Source of the DNA: Zoroaster sp. YZ-2022
Lineage: Eukaryota > Echinodermata > Asteroidea > Forcipulatida > Zoroasteridae
Assembly: GCA_029582265.1 (NCBI GenBank)
Contig: JAQQFT010000023.1
Location: 4,127,688-4,191,687 of the forward strand
Direction: 5' to 3'
Length of the DNA: 64,000 nucleotides
Part shown: positions 41,501-48,259 of the stretch, piece by piece
Position numbering within the stretch: the first letter of the stretch is position 1
How the letters are laid out: each line of letters opens with the position of its first letter
Position numbers and translations under genes: made by a program
Notes under the pieces: generated by a model
Databases searched by the model: none
Told to the model about the DNA's origin: nothing
Seen by the model: only the letters and a program-made list of their open reading frames with translations

Positions 41501-44500
41501 CCTCCTTGGCCCTCCCCCCGCCCACACAGGATCAGCCGATGATGGCCAAATCATATTAAAGAGATGACTTACCACAATTTTCTTCAAGATCAAGTCTAGC
41601 TGCATGGATACCTTCAGACTGATGGAGGCATGCGCAGTGTGAGACTGCTCCCCTGCATCCTGTTGAACACACAATCAATTAATTATACAGTACATAAAGC
41701 CTATGGTCAAAGGTCATTATGGTCAAAGGTCATTATGGTCAAAGGTCATTATGGTCAAAGGTCATTATGGTCAAAGGTCATTATGGTCAAAGGTCATTAT
41801 GGTCAAAGGTCATTATGGTCAAAGGTCATTATGGTCAAAGGTCATTATGGTCAAAGGTCAATATGGTCAAAGTTCATTATGGTCAAAAGGTCATTATGGT
41901 CAAAGGTCATTTACAAAACTTTAAAAAATTATGAAAATTTCTCTGCCTCTAATTAAAACAGTTAATATTCTTACTGTTCTGTGAGTGCTGTAGCAGCTAG
42001 GGATATATTTTTGATGGTAACGTGAAGCAAGGAGTCCATTCCCATAGCATTCAGCAACATGATGTTTACTACTTCTACATTCAGACACATCATCTGCATG
42101 TGACAAAAATAAATCAAATTACATTTACAGTATGCAGATGGCATCTGCTGTCTGGTTGAATTGCCTTATACTAAGGAGCTTCCGTATACAATTTAAACAG
42201 TTAAAGCTAAGGTAATATTTTAACCAAATGGTAAAATCTGAATGTAAAATTTATTTAGTGTCAAGCTTATATTGGTATCAATCTTTCCTAGAAATAAATT
42301 TATCTGAGGTGCTGTCATTTTTAAGAAAAGTGAAATAATTTCCCAGTTGGAATTTAGGAAAGAGTACTCTTTCCTAAATTCCACATGAGATTAAATGCTG
42401 AATATCCGAATGCATTTTTACTATTTTTATTTTACTAATATGAAGCTTTCACAGGTTGGTTGTTTGATGAATATCTCAATTCAAAGAAAGAAAGGATACC
42501 CTTAGAAGTAGTTTTGCCAACATGACCAACCAACGTTGTATCTTCCCACTGCACAAAAACTATACTAATTTGCTATAATTACACAACAAATTGAGGACAC
42601 ATTTTTGCTCAAAAGTGTTCAAGATTATGCTCACAATTCCTCTCTAAGATTCGTAGAAGAAAGGTAAAATTGGACATAAGAAAAAAATGGACACTTAATA
42701 TTTACCAATGTCAAATCATTACAAAACATGTTCATCTTCCACTTCATTTTCCATGAGTAAAAACACAAATTTATACAAAACTCATATTTGATCATTTAAG
42801 AGATTCACCTGTGCAATGACCGGAATGGCGATATGACATAAGTAGACCCCAGAAATGATGATCCTGTTTGGAAAAAGAATAAAGTTAAATTGATTTTGTT
42901 TCATATGTTTTGCTCTTTACTCAGGGCTTCAGTGAACAATGCTGTCAGGTTGGTAATTAATTTCCTCACAAAGGCGATACATCTTTGGGCAATTCCATAG
43001 GTACTCATATTTACATTTTTGAGGATTTGGGCTCACTCTTAATGTCATTATATACTTCACTCATCAGTTTTTTTCACAGTAGTTGCATTACACTTACTCG
43101 ACACAAAATAATAATTTCAGTAATGTGTTATATATACACTATATAAGAGAAAAAGTGACATTTTATGCATGTTCAAAACATGTAACGTGAGTAATCTAAA
43201 ATTTTCTCTTATACAACGATATACAACAAAATTGCTGAAATTATTTTGTTGTACTGAGAAGGTCTAGGTATAATGCAACTACTGTGAAAATCTAAGTGAA
43301 ATATATTATGTATTTAAAACCTCAAAAATGTAACGTGTTGTGGAATTGCTCAAGATGCCTAAAAGTACTCTAAATGTCGTGAAATATATATAGTGAAAAT
43401 TATGGCATTAAGGTGGGCGCTTAAACCTCAAAAATGTAACGTGAGTAATAACCAATGCTGCCCAAAGATGTATCACCTTTGTGAGGAAAGTAACTACCAA
43501 TGAGCGAAATATATAAGTGAAGAAATTATGGCATTAAGAGTGGGCCTTAAACCTCAAAAATGTAACGTGAGTAACCATGGAATTGCCCAAAGATGTATCG
43601 CCTTTGTGAGGAAAGTAACTACCAATGAGCGAAATATATAAGTGAGGAAATTATGGTATTAAGAGTGGGCCTTAAACATCAAAAATGTAATGAGTAACCA
43701 TGGAATTGCCCAAAGATGTATCGCCTTTGTGAGGAAAGTAACTACCAATGAGCGAAGTATATAAGTGAGGAAATTATGGCATTAAGAGTGGGCCTTAAAC
43801 CTCAAAAATGTAACGTGAGTAACCATGGAATTGCCCATGATGTATCACCTTTGTGAGGAAAGTAACTACCAATGAGCGAAATATATAACTATAAGTGAGG
43901 AAATTATGACATTAAGAGTGGGCCCAATACCACAAAAATGTAATGCGAGTAACCGTGGAATTGCCCCTTTAGACACTGACAAATGCCAGTGTTGGAGGAT
44001 TGCTGTACAAATCCGGGCTTATTGAGACTGTGTGAGTCATGTTTCATCAGACAGGAATGGATGAAGTTTACAGGTCATAGGTCAAGCAATAACTGACCTT
44101 TGTTGCCTGGTTTCTTCCCAGCCATGACAGTTCTCGCTTCTTGGAGAAAGATTGGTCAGTGTCACTCTGCATTTCTGCCGTCTCCCAACATCACCAAGAT
44201 GTAGAACCATTCGATACCTGAACAAAACCAAATCAATAATATAGTGCACTGTTTTTAGTAATGTTTTTTTTTTAAGTCCATACAAAGTGCCTTGATGTTT
44301 TTACTCAAAATTGTTCAGTATGTATTTAGTTATTTATATGCTATTCCAAAAAACATTAAAACAAATCTGTTGGACATTTGCGGCCCGGTGGGCGCAGCAA
44401 ACATTTTCCTGTTTTTATGACGTGGTTTTTGGAGCTCCAAAAGGAGCCGTCTTAACAACGATCTATTTTACCGCCATGTTGTCCGTGGCCGTACATACAT

Positions 44501-45671
44501 ATGTACATATGTGTATGGATCTCCCCATATTTGTGCAACTCATGTATTGTGTGTGTGTCTGTGCGCGTAAGTTTCCAGTGCAGTGTGGACATAATATATT
44601 ATACCGGGGGCCGGGTCATTGTCAAACTATTAGTCTGGTTGACAGTACCGGCAAGATCATAAGGATTATTTTTTTATCACAAAACAATAACAATTTGGAC
44701 ACATTTTTGGCAGTGAGATTAACTTTCTGATAAACAAAATTCAACGAATCAAATACTGGACATTCAAAACTTTGGTTGCTCTTAGAATATTTGTTAAAAA
44801 AGCAATAAAAATAGGGTACCATGTATGCACTTATGCGGACTGATTTCCTTCGGAGATCTTCCTTTTCGCCATTTTCGTCTGGATTTTTCCGATTCCCAGA
44901 TTTAAATTCCTCCATTCGGGCTTAATTGATACGATTCTATGTCCTTTATATCACAAACTTTGGCATCAGTATAATCTCCATCAAATGGCGATGAGGAACA
45001 ACACAATTGGTCAGTACTACTTTTGGAAACTTTTCAAAAAACACTTTCGGAAGTCGTAGTTGGTAAACTTATTTTGTGCAAAAAGCGTACCGCAGTAAAC
45101 AGTCGTAGTGTTTGCCCTCCCGTAAATGTCATCAAAATAGGCTCAGTGAAGGTGTCCCCGGCGGCTTTTGTTTCAGGCCTGCCGTTCGCGGTGATGGTGA
45201 AATACATTTTCAGGTTTTGAAGGTTAAATAAAAATAATGAAAGTCTTATTTTGGTGATTCCTACATAGAATTACTTACTTTTTAAAATAGGGTTGAAAAT
45301 ATTTACCATTTTGTATGGTCTTTAAATTAATTTTAAATTAAAAACAAAGTCTGCAGAAGGAGAAGTAAAGTTCTATTTATAATTTATCCATTTTTTTTTA
45401 GTAACTATTTTTCAAAGATCTACATGTACTTGCCGTAAATGTTTGGCTACAAAATTTTAGTGTTCTTTCAACAAATCATTTAAATACAGAAAACCACTAA
45501 TTTTTACTTAAATATGTCTTGTACTGTGAAACAATGCACACTTTTATTGGCTCATAAAAAATGTACCTTTAAGATTGTTGAGTTTTCCTCAAAAATTGGA
45601 ATTTAGCTGGAAGAACTTACCTTTGATTGGGGTTGAAAAAGGCGCCATGATATCCAGATGTCATCAAAAAC
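29463..45671 (-). CDS. BLTP2: Bridge-like lipid transfer protein, BLTP2/KIAA0100/Hobbit-type, part of N-terminal region (7 exons)
   Basis: Seven short minus-strand exons (45671-45621, 44217-44098, 42863-42809, 42093-41975, 41659-41573, 40231-40186, 29542-29463) have AG acceptors and GT donors. In order they read as residues that align by eye with roughly positions 65-260 of KIAA0100: FDDIWISWRLF against IDNLWIS-KLL, MVLHLGDV against VALCFGEV, VEVVNIMLLN against VDAINIMVL, SMQLDLILKK against SLALDLCLK, ISVNVGNPRVSLHD against ITVDVWTLHAELHE, and IWSIVQKLPK against LFLLQQLPDQ. The family forms long groove-shaped proteins that carry lipid at ER-plasma membrane contacts. The N-terminal membrane anchor exon and all later exons are missing here. 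The gene continues toward lower coordinates into the gap and noisy block. Two exon joints need a one-base correction, each at a homopolymer or doubled base. Assignment is from memory of the family, not a search; another RBG-repeat family member is the main alternative. Confidence 0.6.
29639..30862 (+). repeat. 5' LTR of the Ty3/Gypsy element
   Basis: Starts TGTTACGAATCTTACCC and ends GGGGAATGCAACA, 1224 bp. A TATA-like TATATAAG lies at 30680-30687 and AATAAA at 30775-30780, so U3 makes up most of the LTR, and R plus U5 are confined to the last 170 bp or so. Confidence 0.93.
30864..30882 (+). promoter_or_regulatory. Primer binding site, tRNA-Leu type
   Basis: TGGTGGCTAGCGGTGGGAT starts one base after the LTR. 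Apart from one inserted T it is complementary to the 3' end of a tRNA-Leu of the ...CCCACCGCTGCCACCA class. The extra base may be a sequence error. Confidence 0.75.
31150..32260 (+). pseudogene. Retrotransposon gag, frameshifted, with zinc knuckle
   Basis: The region opens with a coiled-coil-like stretch (ETQLETLREELKQAE near 31190). The capsid-type core lies in 31239-31745 (WEGFIRPFMSLAEVCGWSA, then a KGKAAEFVFQQL block, the Retrotrans_gag pattern) and continues in another frame at 31681-31974. A single CCHC knuckle, C-x2-C-x4-H-x4-C, lies at 32207-32248 (CYNCGELGHFANSC). Gag packages the element RNA in cytoplasmic particles. Frame changes near 31740 and stops after 31974 break it. Confidence 0.8.
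32420..33260 (+). pseudogene. Retropepsin-like aspartic protease and protease-RT spacer
   Basis: VDTGAAVTIIS holds the catalytic DTGA at 32445-32456, preceded by a hydrophobic strand as in retropepsins. The second half of the protease runs to about 32690 with a frame change. The 192-codon frame 32676-33254 is the Gypsy spacer that leads into RT (ending in a charged, RT-proximal stretch). The protease would cleave the polyprotein in particles. Confidence 0.75.
33290..34180 (+). pseudogene. Ty3/Gypsy reverse transcriptase domain
   Basis: FSTLDLQSGYWQI (33592-33630) carries the first catalytic Asp. The MPFGLCNAPSTFE block follows, then YLDD at 33793-33804 with the other two catalytic Asp. The thumb and connection follow in another frame (33887-34174: LFLGHTITQDGVKPDP and VRSFLGLCSYYR). 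The finger region before 33529 has a stop and a frame change. All catalytic residues are present in pieces, but the copy is not one open frame. Confidence 0.92.
34190..34620 (+). pseudogene. RNase H domain
   Basis: IDTDASD at 34231-34251 supplies the first metal-binding Asp, RELLAIVTFVQYFRHYLLG the Glu helix, and IRTDQSALRW (near 34450-34482) the next Asp. KHGNADALSR marks the usual C-terminal end. Frameshifts occur near 34270-34380 and at the A run 34569-34576. The domain removes the RNA strand from RNA-DNA hybrids during reverse transcription. Confidence 0.88.
34600..35410 (+). pseudogene. Unusually long RNase H-integrase linker with Cys clusters and a hydrophobic segment
   Basis: About 260 codons separate the RNase H end from the integrase zinc finger; such linkers are often about 100 residues or less. 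The frame 34541-35155 holds two Cys clusters, CDPDECPCYD and LPCGGCDKC, then an acidic Ser/Thr-rich part, then a strongly hydrophobic run FATVLILMATVVTLLFGYL (about 34915-34971) that would pass as a membrane helix. A second frame (34959-35246) continues it. I know of Cys-rich pieces in this position in other Gypsy elements, but the hydrophobic helix is unexpected. Function unknown. Confidence 0.6.
35411..36720 (+). pseudogene. Integrase: HHCC finger, DDE core, C-terminal part
   Basis: The HHCC zinc finger has His at 35648 and 35669 and Cys at 35756 and 35765. The catalytic core begins MDRLVTDILGPLP with Asp at 35851-35853, a second Asp at 36031-36033 (LHSDQG), and Glu at 36139-36141, 35 codons later (D,D-35-E). 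A stop at about 36076 and compensating shifts break the core. The C-terminal GPY/F-type region (36243-36566 and on to about 36715) is divergent and no chromodomain is seen. The enzyme inserts the cDNA and makes the target duplication. Confidence 0.9.
36721..37469 (+). other. Untranslated 3' part of the LTR element
   Basis: About 750 bp between the integrase end and the polypurine tract, with no frame resembling an envelope gene (no signal peptide, furin-like site or membrane anchor). Some short CATGTACA words lie near 37120-37145. Confidence 0.6.
37470..37480 (+). promoter_or_regulatory. Polypurine tract
   Basis: AGGGGGAATAG abuts the 3' LTR at the position where plus-strand DNA synthesis is primed. 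Confidence 0.8.
37481..38690 (+). repeat. 3' LTR of the Ty3/Gypsy element
   Basis: 1210 bp, starts TGTTACGAATCTTACCC and ends GGGGAATGCAACA. TATATAAG at 38508-38515 and AATAAA at 38603-38608 mirror the 5' LTR. Most differences between the two LTRs cluster in runs (for example near 38280-38420) and are short indels. Confidence 0.93.
38691..39023. repeat. Intron sequence with a dispersed-repeat segment
   Basis: After the target duplication the sequence is AT-rich intron. 38860-38940 (AAGCTAATTTACATCTAATGACATTTA) resembles 28245-28310. No exon is seen. Confidence 0.4.
39028..39336. mobile_element. TTAA-flanked MITE, piggyBac-like
   Basis: 309 bp with TTAA immediately outside both ends (39024-39027, 39337-39340). 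Ends are inverted: CCTCCTACT on the left and AGTAGGAGGGAGG on the right; further in, GTCAAAATCAGTC recurs inverted. No coding capacity. A TTAA target and C-rich tips fit a non-autonomous piggyBac-type element. The interior is packed with TTTTGAC/GGTCA words. Confidence 0.7.
39341..40185. other. Intron sequence without recognised features
   Basis: AT-rich intron between the TTAA MITE and exon F. A 69-codon plus frame at 39362-39571 has no family resemblance. I see no RNA gene or repeat structure. Confidence 0.5.
40186..40231 (-). CDS. BLTP2: BLTP2-type gene, micro-exon F
   Basis: 46 bp between TTGACACAG and GTAAGTTG, reading GISVNVGNPRVSLHD and leaving one base that joins exon G in phase. The following intron (29543-40185) is more than 10 kb only because of the inserted LTR retrotransposon and MITEs. 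Confidence 0.6.
40266..40661. mobile_element. hAT-type MITE with perfect 8-bp target duplication
   Basis: ATCACACA occurs at 40258-40265 and again at 40662-40669. Between them the ends are inverted: TATGCTTGAGTGATA on the left against TAGGGCTTGGGTTATA read from the right. Just inside both ends are CGATA/TATCG-rich stretches, as in many hAT elements whose tips begin TAGGGCT or CAGGGCT. 396 bp, no coding capacity. It lies 27 bp from the exon F acceptor. Confidence 0.85.
40670..41572. repeat. Intron with a dispersed repeat at 41195-41405
   Basis: 41195-41405 shares ordered words with 42312-42545 and, in part, with 1311-1430: AAGAAAAGTGAAATAATTTC, the near-palindrome TAGGAAAG-AGACA-CTTTCCTA, TTGATTGTTTGATG and AAGTAGTTTTGTCAACA. 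41401-41530 is a purine- and G-rich, then C-rich stretch. No exon is seen. Confidence 0.55.
41573..41659 (-). CDS. BLTP2: BLTP2-type gene, exon E
   Basis: Exactly 29 codons between acceptor GTTCAACAG and donor GTAAGT, opening DAGEQSHTAHASISL and continuing into SMQLDLILKKIV. No stop in the used frame. Confidence 0.6.
41702..41911. repeat. 16-bp minisatellite, 13 copies, each with a DR1-like nuclear-receptor site
   Basis: The unit GGTCAAAGGTCATTAT repeats thirteen times head to tail. Eleven copies keep TGGTCAAAGGTCA, which is TGGTCA-A-AGGTCA, a direct repeat of hexamers spaced by one base (DR1, bound by HNF4, RXR and PPAR-type receptors in animals). One copy has AAAGTTCA and one has an extra A near 41887. 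Because 16 is not a multiple of 3, the frames rotate and stay open, giving artefactual repeat proteins. It fills two thirds of the 315-bp intron between exons D and E. Confidence 0.97.
41975..42093 (-). CDS. BLTP2: BLTP2-type gene, exon D
   Basis: Acceptor CACATGCAG, donor GTAAGAAT, 119 bp, phase 0 at the start. It reads through VEVVNIMLLNAMGMDSLLHV without a stop. The end is one base short of phase 0, which the next exon needs. An added G at the exon-intron border (CAG-GTAAG instead of CA-GTAAG) would repair it. The downstream intron is only 315 bp and is mostly the 16-bp repeat array. Confidence 0.6.
42094..42808. repeat. Intron with dispersed repeat and 36-bp perfect palindrome
   Basis: 42312-42545 is the second copy of the repeat at 41195-41405. 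Within it, 42348-42383 is a perfect palindrome: TGGAATTTAGGAAAGAGT followed by its exact reverse complement. No coding signal. Confidence 0.8.
42809..42863 (-). CDS. BLTP2: BLTP2-type gene, exon C
   Basis: 55 bp, acceptor TTTTTCCAAACAG and donor GTGAAT. It completes a split codon from exon B and ends on a full codon, reading IIISGVYLCHIAIPVIAQ. The hydrophobic alternation suits the beta-groove of the family. The whole foldback element at 42.95-43.97 kb lies in the intron before it. Confidence 0.5.
42950..43970. mobile_element. Foldback element with one arm expanded into about 125-bp tandem repeats
   Basis: The left arm 42950-43152 is the reverse complement of 43203-43510 with moderate divergence (for example CACAGTAGTTGCATTA at 43075 against TAATGCAACTACTGTG at 43271, and CACAAAGGCGATACATCTTT at 42967 against its complement near 43593). 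The centre 43153-43202 is the loop. The outer part of the right arm is repeated about five times with a period near 125 bp up to 43970; each unit contains CTCAAAAATGTAACGTGAGT and GCCTTTGTGAGGAAAGTAAC. No open frame. It lies in the intron between exons B and C. Confidence 0.85.
44098..44217 (-). CDS. BLTP2: BLTP2-type gene, exon B
   Basis: Acceptor TTTTGTTCAG, donor GTCAGT, 120 bp. The frame that fits the next exon opens YRMVLHLGDV, which matches the family, and has no stop. A second frame of the 3' half (EMQSDTDQSFSKKRELSW) also looks protein-like, so an indel near 44170 is possible. The first half is the more secure part. Confidence 0.5.
44311..45230. other. Unassigned region with CpG-containing open stretches on both strands
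   Basis: Inside the intron between exons A and B. Plus frames 44311-44730 and 45023-45220, and a minus stretch (about 45210-45040, TFTEPILMTFTGGQTLRLFT) followed by a minus frame starting at 44915 (MEEFKSGNRKNPDENG), are all open. CG dinucleotides are commoner than in the flanks. No family is recognised and splice sites are not clear. It could be a nested gene, an old transposon or a processed copy. Confidence 0.25.
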
Positions 45672-46305
45672 CTGGGAGGGAAAAGCAACAGATAAGATCA
45701 AATAAATAAACATCAGACAGTTGCATGCAAAATTTAAAAGCCTAAATAATTGTATCTGTATTAAAAGTACCTGCAATTGAAAACAAAATGAACTCATAAA
45801 CTTCAAAGAAATGTTTTCCATGTGTGCTTAATACTCAAACTTGTTCTTATGAAAAGTACCGGACTACAACTCACAAAAGACTGATCTGGATTTGGCCCTA
45901 GGCCCTGAGTATCCTAATTAGCACACTTAGTCACACCACCTGTGATTGCCAGGTTAAAGTTAAATATAAAACCTAATGTGCATTAAAGTTTGACCGAGGT
46001 AGAAATAGTCATCACCGGAAAAGGCATAAACCCCATCGGTCAATCTGTGTTGTTTGACAGCCCAGAGTTGGAGTGGGGGAAGGGAGGGAGGAACACACCT
46101 CAAATAAATTTGAACTTCTTTTTATCATGAACTTCTTTAATATCATGAATGCATCTTTAAAAAACTGCTCAACTGCTTGACACCACTTCCTTTCCACATT
46201 GATGTCACAAACTGAAAAGGTGACGCCCTCAGAGGCAAAAGAAGATCATTCATTGGTTCATGCTATCGCCTTTTTCGCATGTGTGCCATGCCTTTATAGT
46301 ACGGC
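45231..46305. other. Intronic or upstream sequence, no feature besides exon A
   Basis: Outside exon A (45621-45671) I find no repeat or RNA gene. The N-terminal anchor exon expected upstream of exon A was not recognised here. Confidence 0.45.
45621..45671 (-). CDS. BLTP2: BLTP2-type gene, exon A
   Basis: Acceptor CCCTCCCAG precedes and donor GTAAGT follows. The first codons give VFDDIWISWRLF, the most telling match to the family. The 51-bp length leaves it in the wrong phase for the next exon. Removing one base of the AAAAA run at 45636-45640 (plus strand) would restore the phase, so a homopolymer miscall is likely. Confidence 0.55.
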
Positions 46306-46985
46306 ATGCATGTATGTTGAGCGCAATCTGAGGGATTTTGTGCAATCTGCGAGATTTCCAGCCTCTGTTTTCGCTGATCTAGATTGCGCGCACAATCTCC
46401 CAAAGATTGTCCCTAGCGTTTCAGCGCAGGCGATCTACTTCAATAGTTTACATGTCAGCCAGAATGAGTTATTGATGCTTGTCGATGTACAATAACTTCA
46501 GTTCACTCACTTTTATATGCAGGCAAAAGGTTGCAATCAAAGTTGTACATTAGAACTCCCCAAAAGTCCAGACAGTGCCAATTAGTGAATTACAGAGCGT
46601 TATTTTTTATTTTTAGAATTTAAGTGGTTTATTACTCCAAGTTATTGTTTTGAGCTAAAATAAACAGAGCTTGTTTTGTTGTGTGGAAACAAATTTGTTC
46701 GCCAACTTTAACTTTTGTCTGTCCCCTTTACTCTTTTCGGTGTTGGCTATGTATTTATTTTTGTTTATTCTCAAAATTCTTGTGGGCAATATGGTCTACA
46801 AGTTGTGGTGATGAAATTGTGCATATACCTACCTCAATTGCCTGTCATCTAGCACAAATAATTCCCCAAATTTGCGCAGCAACTTTAGAATTGTGCCTCC
46901 AATTTTGCTTCATCTCGAGATTCTGCGATGTATCACCTGGATTGTAATAAATCTCAATATTAAGCGCTCAACATGTACATGTACA
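46306..46985. mobile_element. Possible inverted-repeat element, about 680 bp
   Basis: GCATGTATGTTGAGCGC at the left end is matched by GCGCTCAACATGTACATG at 46964-46985. Interior words such as AATCTGCGAGATT and CTCGAGATTCTGCG lie at similar distances from either end. No clear target duplication and no coding frame. Confidence 0.35.
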
Positions 46986-47585
46986 TGCACTGATGCAACA
47001 TGGCCACATGTCCAATTAGTGACCTTATTTTCCTTCTGAAGGGTGTACTGCTAGTTTGTGACATCATATTGAAGAGCCGAATCAGGGGCTAGGAGAATGT
47101 CAAAGCTACTACCACTGCTGTTATGCAACTGAAAAGAGATATTTTGAGAGAGAAGAGAAACCGACATAACCCCCTTTCAATACCGAGCGCCATATTTGAT
47201 CAGTCATCCTTGGTTACTTTACCGGTTTTTGCACAGCATGCCCGGCCTTTCCAGAGACTTTTAACAATTTTCAGTCATAGCGCCTCACTCCAACAACATC
47301 ATGAAAGGCCACTCTTGCAATGACAACAAATAACTCCACAAGTTATGACAGAGAAAAATATTGGACTCAATAGAAACAAATGCTTGTTTTGTTTGTATGG
47401 GTGGTTAAACCCTAAATCGTGAATAGGTGATATATTTTAGGTTCAGGTGAAAGGAATGCTATGTACGGTGGTACCGAAAATTGATTTTACTGCTTAGCTT
47501 GGTAGTCCAAGTTTAAATGAAGGTTGCTCACATACCCACCCCACCCATTTCCAAGATTGCTTGCCATTGTTCTACCCCCTTTTCC
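46986..47585. other. No recognised feature
   Basis: Clean sequence with ACATGTACATG-type words at its left edge. A 66-codon plus frame (47123-47323) resembles nothing I know. Confidence 0.4.
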
Positions 47586-47646
47586 CCCCATTTCAATGTT
47601 GTGTGTTACTGGGTGTGCGGACCGTCACTTCAACATTGAAATGGGG
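47586..47646. repeat. Perfect 16-bp inverted repeat
   Basis: CCCCATTTCAATGTTG at 47586-47601 and its exact complement CAACATTGAAATGGGG at 47631-47646, with a 29-bp spacer. The right arm is also the start of the first unit of the adjacent tandem array. Confidence 0.9.
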
Positions 47647-48255
47647 AGGGAAGAAAGGGAAACAAAGAAGGACCCCACAATCAAAAAATATCTTTATCAC
47701 ATACTGTGAAACTTCTCAAAGCATGGCAGCACACACATACTGGCTTTTAACACTGTTTACAAATCACACGATTTGTTACACCGCTATGGCTTTAGTGATG
47801 CAAATGACACAGTTGCATTTTTTTGGGTAAGAGCAACGACTGAAATGGGGGGACACCTTGTAACAGGCTAATCCCAACCACATTGGGTGAAATGTTTATC
47901 ACATAGTGAAAGGCTTCTCAAAGCATGGCAGCACTTTTACACATTGGCTTTTAACACTGTTTACAAATCCTATACAAATAAAATTGTGCAGCGCTTGGCT
48001 TTAGTGATGCAAATGACACAGCGTATTGCATTTTTGCTGGGTGAAACAGCATTGAAATGGGGGGGACAATAACGAACACAATCAAACTATTCATTGGTAA
48101 ATGTTTATCACACACTGCGTAAAAACTTCTCAAGCATGGCAGAACACACATTGGCTTTTTGACACTGTTTACAAATCATACGAGTTTGTTTCTCGCTTTT
48201 GGCTTGTGCTGCTACAAAGCGCATACAGTTCCGCCTTTTGCTGGGCTCACTTCTC
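47631..48255. repeat. Three-copy tandem repeat, period about 205 bp
   Basis: GAAATGGGG starts units near 47638, 47841 and 48054. TTTATCACA followed by CTTCTCAAAGCATGGCAG recurs at 47693, 47895 and 48104, and CACTGTTTACAAATC in each. The units differ by several percent and small indels. The array lies just beyond the 3' end of the piggyBac-like transposase. Confidence 0.9.
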
Positions 48256-48259
48256 CCAG

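Noticed and set aside
41702..41911. CRISPR-like array
   Set aside because: The repeats are directly adjacent with no spacers, and the genome is eukaryotic.
41630..41956. A 108-residue repeat protein and two shifted versions
   Set aside because: They are translations of the 16-bp minisatellite, whose length makes all three frames cycle; the region is an intron of the opposite-strand gene.
46199..46495. 98-codon plus-strand frame
   Set aside because: It overlaps the left tip of a probable inverted-repeat element and shows no protein family features.
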